In this document: piece by piece, positions 36,245 to 44,969 of the stretch
Numbering within the stretch: position 1 is the stretch's first letter
Layout of the letters: each line of letters opens with the position of its first letter
NCBI RefSeq assembly: GCF_016411865.1
Contig: NZ_JAEKJA010000003.1
Location: 496,001 to 560,000, forward strand
Length of the DNA: 64,000 nt
DNA from: Acuticoccus mangrovi
Lineage (GTDB): Bacteria > Pseudomonadota > Alphaproteobacteria > Rhizobiales > Amorphaceae
Direction of reading: 5' to 3'
Made by a program: the position numbers and the translations under genes
The notes under the pieces: generated by a model
What the model was told of the DNA's origin: nothing
The model's input: the letters and a program-made list of their open reading frames with translations, nothing else
Database searches by the model: none

Positions 36245-36877
36245 ATGGCACGAACGGGTCGTCCCCGCAGTTTCGACCGAGAGAGCGCGTTGGACGCCGC
36301 GATGCGGCTATTTTGGCTGCAGGGGTACGAGGCGACCACGGTCAGCCAGCTCGCCGCCGCCATGGGCAAGCTGTCGTCGGCGAGCTTCTATGCCGCCTTC
36401 GGCTCCAAAGAGATCCTGTTTCGTGAGATTCTGGAGCGCTATGAGGCGATCCACGGTCAAGCTCTGGCGCCGCTCAGCGACACCACCCTGCCGCCACGCG
36501 AAGCCGTGGAACGGGCGCTGCGGGCCTCGGTTCGCATGCAGACCGCGCCGGACCTGCCGACCGGATGCCTCGTAGCCCTCGGAGCGTCCGGCTGGTCGGA
36601 ACACAACGCCGCGCTTGCGGCCTGCGTCGCGGAAACCCGCGCCCGCAATCGCGCCAGCTTCTCCGCCTGCGTCGACCGCGCCGTCGCCGTCGGTGACCTC
36701 GACCCCGAGAGCAACACCGCGGCCCTCGGTCTGATGTTCGACACGGTTCTCCTCGGCCTCTCGATCGAGGCGCGCGACAGGCTGCCCCGCGCGCAGCTCG
36801 AGGAGGTGGTGGCCGTGACTATGCGCCTCTGGGACAGCTTTGCGCCCCAGGGAAGAGCCGCCGCCACGCGCGGGTGA
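36245..36877 (+). CDS. TetR-family transcriptional regulator
   Basis: A 210-residue regulator beginning ARTGRPRSFDRESALDAAM, the typical start of one large TetR subgroup. The helix-turn-helix follows (GYEATTVSQLAAAMG, then SSASFYAAFGSKEILF). A conserved LPTGCLVALGA segment in the ligand domain is shared with this subgroup. It is divergent from the 3-hydroxyisobutyrate dehydrogenase-like/SDR operon. Confidence 0.88.
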   Translation: MARTGRPRSFDRESALDAAMRLFWLQGYEATTVSQLAAAMGKLSSASFYAAFGSKEILFREILERYEAIHGQALAPLSDTTLPPREAVERALRASVRMQTAPDLPTGCLVALGASGWSEHNAALAACVAETRARNRASFSACVDRAVAVGDLDPESNTAALGLMFDTVLLGLSIEARDRLPRAQLEEVVAVTMRLWDSFAPQGRAAATRG

Positions 36878-36916
36878 CCGTCGTCCCGGCCCGGCGACGG
36901 CGCACGCGACACCCGC

Positions 36917-37693
36917 TCAGATCCCCGCGTACCATTGATATCCGCGGTCTTCCCAGAAGCCGCCTCGGCCACCCCAGAGGTTCTCGAAACCGTCGACCAC
37001 ATCGATTTGCATGACGTACTTGGCGTGCTTGTAGCCGAGCTGCCGCTCCACCCGCAGCCGAAGCGGGGCGCCGTGCCCCACCGTCAAGGCCGCGTCGTTC
37101 ATCGCGTAGGCGAGGATCGTCTGCGGATGGAACGCGTCGATCAGGTCGATGCTCTCGTAGTAGCGGCCACTGCCGTCGAACGTCCTCTCCAGCTCGTCGG
37201 CACAGTGAAAGACGGCAAAGCGAGCGTTGGGCTTCAGTCCCGCCATCTGCAGGACGTGGCCGAGCGGAACGCCGGTCCATTTGCCGATCGCACTCCAACC
37301 TTCGACGCAGTCGTGGCGGGTGATCTGGGTGCGCGACGGAAGTGCCCTGAGGTCGGCCAGCGAGAGCTCGAGCGACCGGTCGACCAGCCCGCCGATTTTC
37401 AGTTTCCAGTCGGCGAACCCACTCCGATGGAGCGCGGCATAGGCTGCGGAATCGGGCGCCTGCGTGCCGTTGACGCGGAACGTCGGAGAGATGTCGGCCT
37501 CCGAGAATTCGCGGGCCAGCGACCCACGCCAGAGCAAGGCACGCTGTGCGTCCATCGTAACCCACTCGGCCGACTGCAAGACGGCGTCGACGTCCGCGCC
37601 CCGCCCCAGCGCAGCATAGCCGCCGGCCGCGAGCGCACCGGCGCCGAGCGCGCCGCCGATCAGGAAGCGCCGGCGGGTCAGGGGGTTACTCAT
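36917..37693 (-). CDS. Tat-exported molybdopterin-dependent oxidoreductase (sulfite oxidase/MsrP-like)
   Basis: A 258-residue protein. The N-terminus carries a twin-arginine signal (LTRRRFLIGGALGAG). The sulfite-oxidase molybdopterin domain follows, with the Mo-ligating Cys in TRHDCVEGWS and GAPLRLRVERQLGYKHAKY near the C-terminus as in the family. It should act in the periplasm, taking electrons from or giving them to the cytochrome b561 encoded just upstream, whose stop overlaps this ATG by eight bases. The substrate is unknown; sulfoxides and sulfite are the usual candidates. Confidence 0.85.
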   Translation of the reverse strand: MSNPLTRRRFLIGGALGAGALAAGGYAALGRGADVDAVLQSAEWVTMDAQRALLWRGSLAREFSEADISPTFRVNGTQAPDSAAYAALHRSGFADWKLKIGGLVDRSLELSLADLRALPSRTQITRHDCVEGWSAIGKWTGVPLGHVLQMAGLKPNARFAVFHCADELERTFDGSGRYYESIDLIDAFHPQTILAYAMNDAALTVGHGAPLRLRVERQLGYKHAKYVMQIDVVDGFENLWGGRGGFWEDRGYQWYAGI

Positions 37694-38546
37694 GCGACAG
37701 CTCCTTCGGGCGGATGGCGTACCGGCCGGTGATCATCGAGCGCATGTTGTTCCAAGGGCCCGAGAGCACGACCATGGCGACGTGGATGACGACGAAGAGG
37801 ACGATCAGCGATGCGGAGATGAAGTGAATGGTGCGGGCCGACTGACGCCCCCCGAAGATGTCGAGAAGCTGCGGAAACGCCGCATCCATCCCGGGCGACA
37901 TGGTCAGGCCCGTGAGCACCATCAACGGCAGCAGCCCCGCGATGACGACGATATAGCTGAGCTTCTGGAGCGTGTTGTAGTTCCGGGCCTCCTCACCCGA
38001 CGGGAAGCGCAGGCGGGCATGGTCGACGATCTCCCGCCATATGTGACGCGGGCCGAGTTGACGGCGATCCGGCAACAGATCGCGGCGCAGGTGCCCGCTC
38101 CACAGGCCGTGGACGAGATAGACGAGGCCGTTGAAAACGAAGACCCACGCAAAGAAGAAGTGCCAGCGACGACCGGCGGCGAGATCCTGGTAGGAGGGAA
38201 GCGTGAGCCAGGCGGGGAACGCCCGGCGCATCCGCACACCGTCCACCGTCGATAGACCCAGCGCACCCGTGGTGGCGAGGGAAACGCCGCCGACCTTCAG
38301 GTAGCCTCGCGGCTTCCCATTGGCCTCATCGGCTCCGATCTCGACGACGGCGGGGTCGGCATCTGCGCCGTACTCGCCCCAGTGAAGCCGCGGATAGGCG
38401 TTGAAGATCTGAAGGCCGCTCAAGAGCAGGACACAGAGGCACAGCACATTCACCCAATGCGTCAGACGGGTCAGGACGGAGTGGCGTCGGATCAGCACGC
38501 TTTTCCGGCGCGAGGTCGATCGCCGCCGTGGCGTCTCGTGAGACAT
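37686..38546 (-). CDS. Cytochrome b561-family membrane protein
   Basis: A 286-residue protein with four or five membrane helices and His residues placed as haem ligands (HSVLTRLTHWVNVLCL, WHFFFAWVFVFNGLVYLVHG, IHFISASLIVLFVVIHVAM). This is the b-type cytochrome often paired with Mo-oxidoreductases. The ATG at 38546 starts just before a basic stretch and the first helix. It is the middle gene of the DUF5666-like, cytochrome, Mo-enzyme module. Confidence 0.87.
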   Translation of the reverse strand: MSHETPRRRSTSRRKSVLIRRHSVLTRLTHWVNVLCLCVLLLSGLQIFNAYPRLHWGEYGADADPAVVEIGADEANGKPRGYLKVGGVSLATTGALGLSTVDGVRMRRAFPAWLTLPSYQDLAAGRRWHFFFAWVFVFNGLVYLVHGLWSGHLRRDLLPDRRQLGPRHIWREIVDHARLRFPSGEEARNYNTLQKLSYIVVIAGLLPLMVLTGLTMSPGMDAAFPQLLDIFGGRQSARTIHFISASLIVLFVVIHVAMVVLSGPWNNMRSMITGRYAIRPKELSHE

Positions 38547-38653
38547 GGCAAGGTCCTGTGGTTGGCTGAACAGGTGGTGATGGGAGCGACGAGCGAGGTC
38601 GAGGCTCCCACCGGCCGGACGGGCTGAGACGCCCGCCCGGTGGTGGCGTCGCC

Positions 38654-39286
38654 TCACATCGGCGGGACAACGCCGTTGGTGCCGACGACGATGCGCTGCG
38701 CCGTCATCGTCCCGTCCGCGGCCTTCCTGGCCGGGATGAACACGACGGCGCCCGGCTTCAGATCGGACTTGGTAGCCGGCGCGAAGGTGACGACGGGCGT
38801 TCCTTGCGGAACGGCGATCGTCTTCTCCTTCCCGTGGTAGGAGACGGTGACGGTTTGGCCGTCCACACTCGTGACGGCGTCGGCGACGGTGGCGTTGGTC
38901 ATGGTGCTGTTCGGCTTCAGATCCCATCCGAAGCTGCCTTCGCCGGTGCCCTTCAGCGCCGAGGGGAAGATCAGCACCTCGAGCGCCCCGTCGCCGCCGT
39001 CCGCCGTGGGCAGCGAGGCGATGCCGACATAGTCGCCCGGCTTGATGTCCGAGATGTCTGCGCCCGCGACGCCCGACACCATCCACCCGTTCGCGAGGGT
39101 GATGTCGACGGTTTCGCCTTCGCGCGTCCTGACGTCCAACGTCCCGTCCGCGAAGTTCACGACGGAGCCGCGCACGTTGACCGGTTGCGCCGCGGCATCC
39201 TGGGCCGCAGCAGGGGATCCGATGCCTGTGGCGAGCGGCAGGCTGACGATGGCCGCAAGCAAGGCCGGTCCGAATTTGGTGATCAT
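38654..39286 (-). CDS. Secreted DUF5666-like protein
   Basis: A 210-residue protein with a signal peptide (LLAAIVSLPLATGIG, cleavage near AAAQD). The mature part consists of repeated small beta modules (VRGSVVNFADGTLDVRTREG, DIKPGDYVGIASL, SVDGQTVTVSY, DLKPGAVVFIPA), the pattern of DUF5666. Function is unknown; the family is often next to electron-transfer membrane proteins, as here. The ATG is 13 bp from a perfect 18-bp dyad, so repression by the nearby TetR protein is likely. Confidence 0.7.
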   Translation of the reverse strand: MITKFGPALLAAIVSLPLATGIGSPAAAQDAAAQPVNVRGSVVNFADGTLDVRTREGETVDITLANGWMVSGVAGADISDIKPGDYVGIASLPTADGGDGALEVLIFPSALKGTGEGSFGWDLKPNSTMTNATVADAVTSVDGQTVTVSYHGKEKTIAVPQGTPVVTFAPATKSDLKPGAVVFIPARKAADGTMTAQRIVVGTNGVVPPM

Positions 39287-39298
39287 GTCATCTCCTTT

Positions 39299-39316
39299 AT
39301 ACCTACTAGTAGGTAT
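39299..39316. promoter_or_regulatory. TetR operator, copy 1 (perfect palindrome)
   Basis: ATACCTACT followed by its exact complement, 18 bp, just upstream of the DUF5666-like gene. Its 16-bp core TACCTACTAGTAGGTA recurs in variant form at 39398 and 40039. Confidence 0.8.
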
Positions 39317-39397
39317 ATTGCTGGCGCAAATTTGTGTGAGAGCCGATGCGGTGCGCCGAATCTCCGCAACGACTTGAAAGGAAATTCACCACGTAGC

Positions 39398-39413
39398 TAC
39401 CGACTAGATGGTA
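39398..39413. promoter_or_regulatory. TetR operator, copy 2
   Basis: TACCGACTAGATGGTA, matching copy 1 at 13 of 16 positions. It lies about 100 bp further upstream of the DUF5666-like gene and after the 3' end of the TetR gene. Confidence 0.7.
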
Positions 39414-39440
39414 GGCTAGGTTGGCAAATTGTCACCCCTC

Positions 39441-40028
39441 TCATTGTCGACGAGCGACGAGCCTCTCGATCAAGGGTTGGGTCACGACGGTGAAGACCGA
39501 GGGGTCTCCGTACGCCCGCGCCGAGAGCATTGCGCCGTGCACCGTTGCAATGAACCCCTCCGCCTCGGATCGTGCGGTCCCGGCCAGAGTGAGCGTCCCC
39601 TCATCCGCACCTTGCTCCATGAGAGAGGTCAGCCAATCCGAGAACATCCGAAAATAGGCCCGGACCTCCGCGACGACCTCCGATGGAAGAACCGGAAGTT
39701 CGGTTGCGAGCAGCGCGCAGACGCAAAACGTCCGCGTCGCGTCGGCGATGCAGCCCGCCCAGTATCCCGTATAGGCGCGGAGCTGATCCGCGGGTTGCGG
39801 ATAGGCACGCCCGAGCTCGGCGATCGCCGTCTCGGCATCTTCGCGGTAGCGCACCACGAGCGTGCGAACCAGATCGACCTTGCTGGGAAAGTGGTGGTGA
39901 ATGCTCGCCTTGCGAATGCCGACCACTTTGGAGATGTCGGCATAGCTGAAGCCGTTATACCCCCCTTCGATGATGAGCGAGCGCGCGCAACGAAGAATGT
40001 CGTCAGAGGTGCTTGTCAGGTTGCTCAT
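39441..40028 (-). CDS. TetR-family transcriptional regulator
   Basis: A 195-residue regulator. Helix-turn-helix at about residues 9-55: ILRCARSLIIEGGYNGFSYA, then VVGIRKASIHHHFPSKVDLV, typical of the TetR subgroup with the HHHFPSK recognition end. It sits between the DUF5666/cytochrome/Mo-enzyme operon (same direction) and a divergent LysE exporter. Three copies of one 16-bp dyad flank these genes, which makes autoregulation plus control of both neighbours likely. Confidence 0.88.
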   Translation of the reverse strand: MSNLTSTSDDILRCARSLIIEGGYNGFSYADISKVVGIRKASIHHHFPSKVDLVRTLVVRYREDAETAIAELGRAYPQPADQLRAYTGYWAGCIADATRTFCVCALLATELPVLPSEVVAEVRAYFRMFSDWLTSLMEQGADEGTLTLAGTARSEAEGFIATVHGAMLSARAYGDPSVFTVVTQPLIERLVARRQ

Positions 40029-40038
40029 AAGATTAATC

Positions 40039-40054
40039 TACCTTCTAGTAGGAT
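40039..40054. promoter_or_regulatory. TetR operator, copy 3
   Basis: TACCTTCTAGTAGGAT, matching copy 1 at 13 of 16 positions, in the spacer between the divergent TetR and LysE genes. Confidence 0.7.
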
Positions 40055-40076
40055 GACTGTCAAGTGGCGAGATCGG

Positions 40077-40670
40077 ATGAAAATGGATACCCTGCCCACC
40101 CTCGCGCTGTTCGTCGTCTCCGCCACCATCACGCCGGGACCGAACAACATTATGGTGATGGCGTCCGGTGCGAACTTCGGTTTTCGCCGTTCGCTGCCTC
40201 ACCTCAGCGGCGTCGCCACCGGCGTTCTCGGCATCACCCTGTCGGTTGGCCTGGGGCTGATGGCCGTCTTCGACATGTTTCCGGTGCTGGAGCAGGTGTT
40301 GCTCGGCGTGTCCGCCGTCTACCTCCTGTGGCTCGCATGGAAGATCGCGAACACCATGCCAACCAAGGCGAAGAGCACGGCGGCTCACCCGCTGACGTTC
40401 GTCCAAGCCGCGACCTTTCAGGTGGTGAACCCGAAGATCTGGGCAATCGGCCTCTCCGCCATCACCCTCTATGCGCCCGAGCGTTCCCTGGCCTCCACGC
40501 TCCTGGTCGCCTCGTCTTTCGCCGCCGCCGGTCTGGCGTCGAACGCGATCTGGACCAGCATGGGCACCACGCTGCGCCACTGGCTGGCCGTGGGACAAAG
40601 GTTCAGGGCTTTCAATATCGCCATGGCGCTCCTGCTCGTCGCCTCGCTCTACCCGTTGTTGTTCCGCTAG
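40077..40670 (+). CDS. LysE-family amino-acid/metabolite exporter
   Basis: A 197-residue membrane protein of about six helices. The N-terminal signature VSATITPGPNNIMVMASGANF is characteristic of LysE/RhtB, and FQVVNPKIWAIGLSAI is the second conserved segment. The start may be ATG 40077, 40083 or 40053; the first is preferred because it leaves the operator copy 3 outside the gene. It is divergent from the TetR regulator. Confidence 0.88.
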   Translation: MKMDTLPTLALFVVSATITPGPNNIMVMASGANFGFRRSLPHLSGVATGVLGITLSVGLGLMAVFDMFPVLEQVLLGVSAVYLLWLAWKIANTMPTKAKSTAAHPLTFVQAATFQVVNPKIWAIGLSAITLYAPERSLASTLLVASSFAAAGLASNAIWTSMGTTLRHWLAVGQRFRAFNIAMALLLVASLYPLLFR

Positions 40671-40773
40671 CTCGTCTTCGACCCATCATGCGAGCACGTC
40701 GCCGAGCGGCACGCCGCACGACTCCGGTCCGCACTCTCAGATCGACTGACCGCCCATCCCCATCGATGCCGGG

Positions 40774-41634
40774 TCAGAGCGTCGGCGCGGCGCCCTCGCG
40801 GAAGGACCAGAGGCAGGAGCCGAGAATGACGGCGGCGCCGAGGACCGTGTGCCAGGCCGGGACGCTCGAAAAGAGCACCACGCCGGCCACGGTGGCGAAG
40901 AAGAGCTGGGCGTATTGCAGCGGCGCGATGCTGGCGGCGGGGGCCGCGCGGAACGCCGAGGCGAGGAGCAGGAACGAGCAGCCGGTGAGAAGACCGCTCG
41001 CCATGACGAGCATCAAGTCGAGCCCGCGCGGCTCGACCCAGACGGCCGGCACGACGAAGGGCGCGATCAGCAACGCGCAGACATTCCCTACGGTCCCCGT
41101 CGATTCCACCGTCTCGCCGTTGAGGCCGAGCCGGCGCAGGAGGATCATGTTGACCGCCATCCCCGACGCCCCGATCAACGGGATGAGGCTCGCCCACCGG
41201 AATGCCACGCCGGACGGCTCCAGGACGATGAGAACGCCGCAGAAGCCGATCGCGACCGCCGCCCAGCGCCGCGGCGAGACGTGCTCCTTCAGCACCGCCG
41301 CCGCGAGCAGCGTCGCAATCAGCGGCGAGGAGAACAGGATCGCGTAGACGTCCACGAGCGGGAAATGCACGTAGCTCCAGAAGTTGACCACCGTCGTCGC
41401 CACCGTCACGCCGCCGCGCACGAGGTGGAGGCGCCAGCGGCGCGGCTTCATCCGCCGGACGTCACCACGAAGCCACGCGATGGTGAGGATCGCCACCAGC
41501 GCGAAGCCGCAGTTGAACAGCGTGATCTGGAAGACGTGGTAATGCGCTCCGAGCAGTTTCACGAGCGCGTCGACGCACGTGAGGAGCGCGTACGACGCCA
41601 GCGCCATGACCACGCCCCGAGTTGTAGCCGACAC
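40774..41634 (-). CDS. EamA-family (DMT) transporter
   Basis: A 286-residue protein with ten predicted helices and two EamA repeats (ALLTCVDALVKLLGAHYHVF; second half from FRWASLIPLIGASGMAVNMI). The GTG at 41634 follows GGAGAG; an ATG at 41691 lies upstream of this ribosome site and codes for a hydrophilic leader. It is in the same direction as the ureohydrolase gene, about 200 bp away, and may belong to the same transport and hydrolysis locus. Confidence 0.83.
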   Translation of the reverse strand: MSATTRGVVMALASYALLTCVDALVKLLGAHYHVFQITLFNCGFALVAILTIAWLRGDVRRMKPRRWRLHLVRGGVTVATTVVNFWSYVHFPLVDVYAILFSSPLIATLLAAAVLKEHVSPRRWAAVAIGFCGVLIVLEPSGVAFRWASLIPLIGASGMAVNMILLRRLGLNGETVESTGTVGNVCALLIAPFVVPAVWVEPRGLDLMLVMASGLLTGCSFLLLASAFRAAPAASIAPLQYAQLFFATVAGVVLFSSVPAWHTVLGAAVILGSCLWSFREGAAPTL

Positions 41635-41837
41635 GCCGAACTCTCCTGACTTTGCTCGCTCGGACGAGCCGCACCGTTCGCCGGAGCGCATCGCTCCGGC
41701 GTCTGGGCCCGCCTTGATCGTGGGTGATGCCGTCTAGCGCCGGCTCGATGGACGTCCGTTCATCGAGCCACCCCTAGAGCCCTGTGTGTGAGCGTCTTCC
41801 GCGCGGCGGACCCGCTCTCTCTTCGCCGCGATGCGCG

Positions 41838-42818
41838 CTAGCGTGGACGGACCGCGAGGCCGCAGGCCGCCTGCAGGAAGCACACGCAGGCGTTGTCGAG
41901 CCCGGTGCCGAAGAGGTCCATCGTCTTGTCGACCTCCACGACGATCAGCGTCGACACGGCCGGATGGGCGCCGATCACGTTGCACGCCTCGTGCAGCTCC
42001 CATGGCGCGATCTGACCGGGGCGCGCGCCGGGCGAGGCCGGCCCGTAGCCCGCGTCGAGGACGTCGACGTCGATGTCGACGATGATCGTGTCGACGCGCT
42101 CGGCGAGCTGGTCGAGATGGCGGGCGACGCACGCCGCAAAGCCCTCCCGCCGCGCCGGCCCCGCTTCCACGATGGTGAAGCCGTGCTCGTCGCAATAGCG
42201 CCGGTAGACGGGCGAGTTGCCGAACGGGGCGATGCCGATCTGCACCACGTTGGAGCCGAGAAGGCCATCCTCCTCGATCATGAAGCGGACGGCCGCCCCG
42301 TTGTGTGGACCCTGGTTGCGATAGCCGAGCCGCACGTCGTGGTGGGAATCGAGCATCATCAGCCCGATCCGCCCCGGATCCTCGTGCAGCCCCGTCAGCA
42401 CCGGGCGCATCACCGCGTCATCCCCGCCGATGCAGAAGAGGAGATCCGGCACCCCGCGCGCCGCAAGCTCGGTGAACTCCGTCTTGATCTTCTCTTGCGC
42501 CGGCACGTTGTGGAGATGGCCGATCTCGAGGGTTCCGAGGTCGCTCGCCCGCACCTCCTCGCTGAGATAGACGGAGCGCGGATCGGTGATGCCGACCCCT
42601 GCGCCGAAGCAGGCGAAGCGCTCCAGATGCTGCCGGAACAGGGCCGGCGTCATGTGCTGCGCGGCGGGTGGGGCGGAGGACTGGGAGAGCGGCACGCCGA
42701 TCACGCCGATGTGGGGCGCGGAGGCCGGCTGCTCGCCGTAGTCGCCGCGCAGCCACTCTGCGGCCGTCGGCCAGGCCGGATCGCCGGGAATGCCGGGCAT
42801 GGGTTCGCGAATATACAC
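41838..42818 (-). CDS. Arginase/agmatinase-fold ureohydrolase
   Basis: A 326-residue protein with the binuclear-manganese motifs of ureohydrolases: LDSHHDVR (equivalent of DAHxD), IIVDIDVDVLDAGYGPASPG (equivalent of the DxDxxDP block) and a late EVDKTMD. The first motif reads GGDDAV, so the His normally present in GGDHS and acting as a metal ligand is Asp. The enzyme family cleaves guanidino groups to urea plus amine. It lies just downstream of a polar amino-acid ABC transporter operon, which suggests an imported guanidino compound as substrate. Confidence 0.82.
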   Translation of the reverse strand: MYIREPMPGIPGDPAWPTAAEWLRGDYGEQPASAPHIGVIGVPLSQSSAPPAAQHMTPALFRQHLERFACFGAGVGITDPRSVYLSEEVRASDLGTLEIGHLHNVPAQEKIKTEFTELAARGVPDLLFCIGGDDAVMRPVLTGLHEDPGRIGLMMLDSHHDVRLGYRNQGPHNGAAVRFMIEEDGLLGSNVVQIGIAPFGNSPVYRRYCDEHGFTIVEAGPARREGFAACVARHLDQLAERVDTIIVDIDVDVLDAGYGPASPGARPGQIAPWELHEACNVIGAHPAVSTLIVVEVDKTMDLFGTGLDNACVCFLQAACGLAVRPR

Positions 42819-42839
42819 AACGTCCTCTCGTCTCTGGAT

Positions 42840-43610
42840 CTAGGGATGGAGCATCTTGCCGAGGAAGGCGCGGGTGCGCGGGTTCTGCGCCTCGCCGAAG
42901 ATCTGCTCGGGCGGGCCCTCCTCGACGATCCGCCCGGCCTCCATGAAGATCGTGCGGTCGGCGATCTGCCGGGCGAAGCCCATCTCGTGGGTCACGATCA
43001 GCATGGCGACGGAGCGCTCCGCCGACAGGTCGCGGATCACCTCGAGCACTTCGCCGACCCGCTCCGGGTCGAGCGCCGACGTCACCTCGTCGAAGAGCAG
43101 CACCTTGGGGTTCATCGCCAGCGCCCGGGCGATCGCCACTCGCTGCTGCTGGCCGCCGGAGAGCTGGTTCGGAAACGCCTTCACCTTGTCGGAGAGACCG
43201 ACCTGGGCGAGGAGGCGATGCGCGAGGTCGACGGCCTCGCCGCGCCGCATTCCGGCGACGTGGATCGGCGCCTCGACGAGGTTCTGCTCGATCGTCATGT
43301 GCGGAAACAGGTTGAACTGCTGGAACACCATGCCGAGCTTGCTGCGATAGGCGCGCAGCACGGCGTTCGACGTTTTCGGCGCCTTGCCGAGCCGGTCGCC
43401 GAAGTGCAGCGTCACGCCGTCGACGGCGAGGTCGCCCCAGTCGGGCATCTCCACCGTCATCAGCGTGCGCAGGACCGTGGTCTTGCCCGACCCGCTCGGC
43501 CCGATCAGCACCACCTTCTCGGCCGGCGCGATGTCGAGGTTGAAGCGGTCGAGCACCGGCACGTCGGTGTAGGTCTTGCTGATGTCGCGCATCGTGGCGA
43601 TCGGGGTCAT
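42840..43610 (-). CDS. Polar amino-acid ABC transporter, ATP-binding protein
   Basis: A 256-residue ATPase with Walker A GPSGSGKTT, Q-loop VFQQFNLFPHM, signature LSGGQQQRVAIARALA, Walker B VLLFDEVTSALDPE and H-loop THEMGFAR, matching HisP/GlnQ. The ATG overlaps the TGA of the permease gene upstream (ATGA). It powers the two permeases encoded before it. Confidence 0.93.
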   Translation of the reverse strand: MTPIATMRDISKTYTDVPVLDRFNLDIAPAEKVVLIGPSGSGKTTVLRTLMTVEMPDWGDLAVDGVTLHFGDRLGKAPKTSNAVLRAYRSKLGMVFQQFNLFPHMTIEQNLVEAPIHVAGMRRGEAVDLAHRLLAQVGLSDKVKAFPNQLSGGQQQRVAIARALAMNPKVLLFDEVTSALDPERVGEVLEVIRDLSAERSVAMLIVTHEMGFARQIADRTIFMEAGRIVEEGPPEQIFGEAQNPRTRAFLGKMLHP

Positions 43611-44269
43611 GCCGGCACCCGCGTGACGCGCTCGATCCACCGGGTGAGCACGGAATAGAGCGAGCTCAGGACCAGGAAGATCAGGCCGAGCGCGGTGAAG
43701 ACTTCCGTGTACTTGAAGGTTTCGAACGCGAGTTGACGGCCGACGCCGACGAGCTCCGGAATGGTGATGACCGAAAGCAGCGGACTCTCCTTGAGCATCG
43801 CGATCGCGCAGTTGCCGAAGGCCGGAATCATCGGGATCACCGCCTGCGGCAGCAGGATGCGCCACCAGGCACGCCAGCGCGGGATGTTGAGCGCGACGAC
43901 GGCATCGTGCTGGCTGCGCGGGATCGACCGGATGCCGGCCTTGTAGATCTCGCTCGCGTAGGTGCCGTAGTGCGTGCCGATGATGAGCACCGCCGTGAGG
44001 AAAGGCGGCAGCGTCAGACCGTAGAAGGGCAGGACGTAGAAGACGAAATAGATCTGGATCAGAAGCGGGCTGACGCGCACGCACTGGGCGAGGACGTAGG
44101 CGAGGCGCGCGATCGGCCACGCCGCGTAGAGCTGCACCACGGCCAGGACCAGCCCCAGACAGAGCGACAGCGCCATGCCGAGCACGGTGATGAGGATGGT
44201 GACCCCCGTCGCCGACAACAGCACCGGCAGGTGGGCGATCAGGAACTCGAGGTCAAACATGGGCGCCAC
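43607..44269 (-). CDS. Amino-acid ABC transporter permease (HisM/GlnP type), second subunit
   Basis: A 220-residue inner-membrane protein with about five helices. The EAA loop region is HDAVVALNIPRWRAWWRILL, the polar amino-acid permease form. The N-terminal helix ATGVTILITVLGMALSLCLG is typical of the HisM/GlnP family. It overlaps the first permease gene by 17 bp and the ATPase gene by four. Confidence 0.9.
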   Translation of the reverse strand: MAPMFDLEFLIAHLPVLLSATGVTILITVLGMALSLCLGLVLAVVQLYAAWPIARLAYVLAQCVRVSPLLIQIYFVFYVLPFYGLTLPPFLTAVLIIGTHYGTYASEIYKAGIRSIPRSQHDAVVALNIPRWRAWWRILLPQAVIPMIPAFGNCAIAMLKESPLLSVITIPELVGVGRQLAFETFKYTEVFTALGLIFLVLSSLYSVLTRWIERVTRVPA

Positions 44270-44921
44270 CCCAGCGCCGCGTCACGCAGGCGTCGAGCAG
44301 CGCCACGCCGCGCGCCAGCGGCCAGCCGAAGGCGATGTAGATCACCATCAAGACGCCGTAGACGATCGGCGCCTGACCATTGAGGGCGATCAACATCTGG
44401 CCGCGATAGAGAAGGTCCGCGATCGACACCAACGCCAGCAGCGGCGTGCTCTTCATCATCTCGAGGAGGAGATTGCCCATCGGCAGGATCATGCGGGCGG
44501 CCGCCTGCGGCAGGATGATGCGATAGAAGGCGCGTACCCGCGGGATGTTCAGCGCGATGATCGCGTCCCGCTGGTTCGATGCGACGGCGAGCAGGGCGCC
44601 GCGCGTCAGCTCCGCACCGTAGGAGCCGGCATTGAGCCCCAACGCCAGCGTGCCGACCCAGAAGGGGGCGAGCGATACCCCGAGCAGCGGCAGCACATAG
44701 TAGAAGTAGAAGAGCTGCACCAGGAAGGACGTGCCCCGGAAGACCTCGATGTAGGTGAGGCACAGGACGCGCACCAAGCGCTGCGACGACAGAGACCCCA
44801 GCCCCGCGAGGATCGCCAGCGCGAGGCCGACGATCACGGCGGATCCGAGGATGCTGAACGTTGCCGCCAGTCCGGGAAGGACGAAGACGACGATGTCCAG
44901 CACGGACATGGTTTGGTTCAT
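44253..44921 (-). CDS. Amino-acid ABC transporter permease, first subunit
   Basis: A 222-residue membrane protein paralogous to its downstream neighbour. The EAA loop is RDAIIALNIPRVRAFYRIIL and the conserved TYIEVFRGTSFLVQLFYFYY segment is that of HisQ/GlnP permeases. The two different permeases probably form a heterodimeric channel. It starts 48 bp after the binding-protein stop. Confidence 0.9.
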   Translation of the reverse strand: MNQTMSVLDIVVFVLPGLAATFSILGSAVIVGLALAILAGLGSLSSQRLVRVLCLTYIEVFRGTSFLVQLFYFYYVLPLLGVSLAPFWVGTLALGLNAGSYGAELTRGALLAVASNQRDAIIALNIPRVRAFYRIILPQAAARMILPMGNLLLEMMKSTPLLALVSIADLLYRGQMLIALNGQAPIVYGVLMVIYIAFGWPLARGVALLDACVTRRWGGAHV

Positions 44922-44969
44922 GACGATCGCCCGCCGTATGGGGCCCGCGCTCGCGGCGGGCCCGACCCG

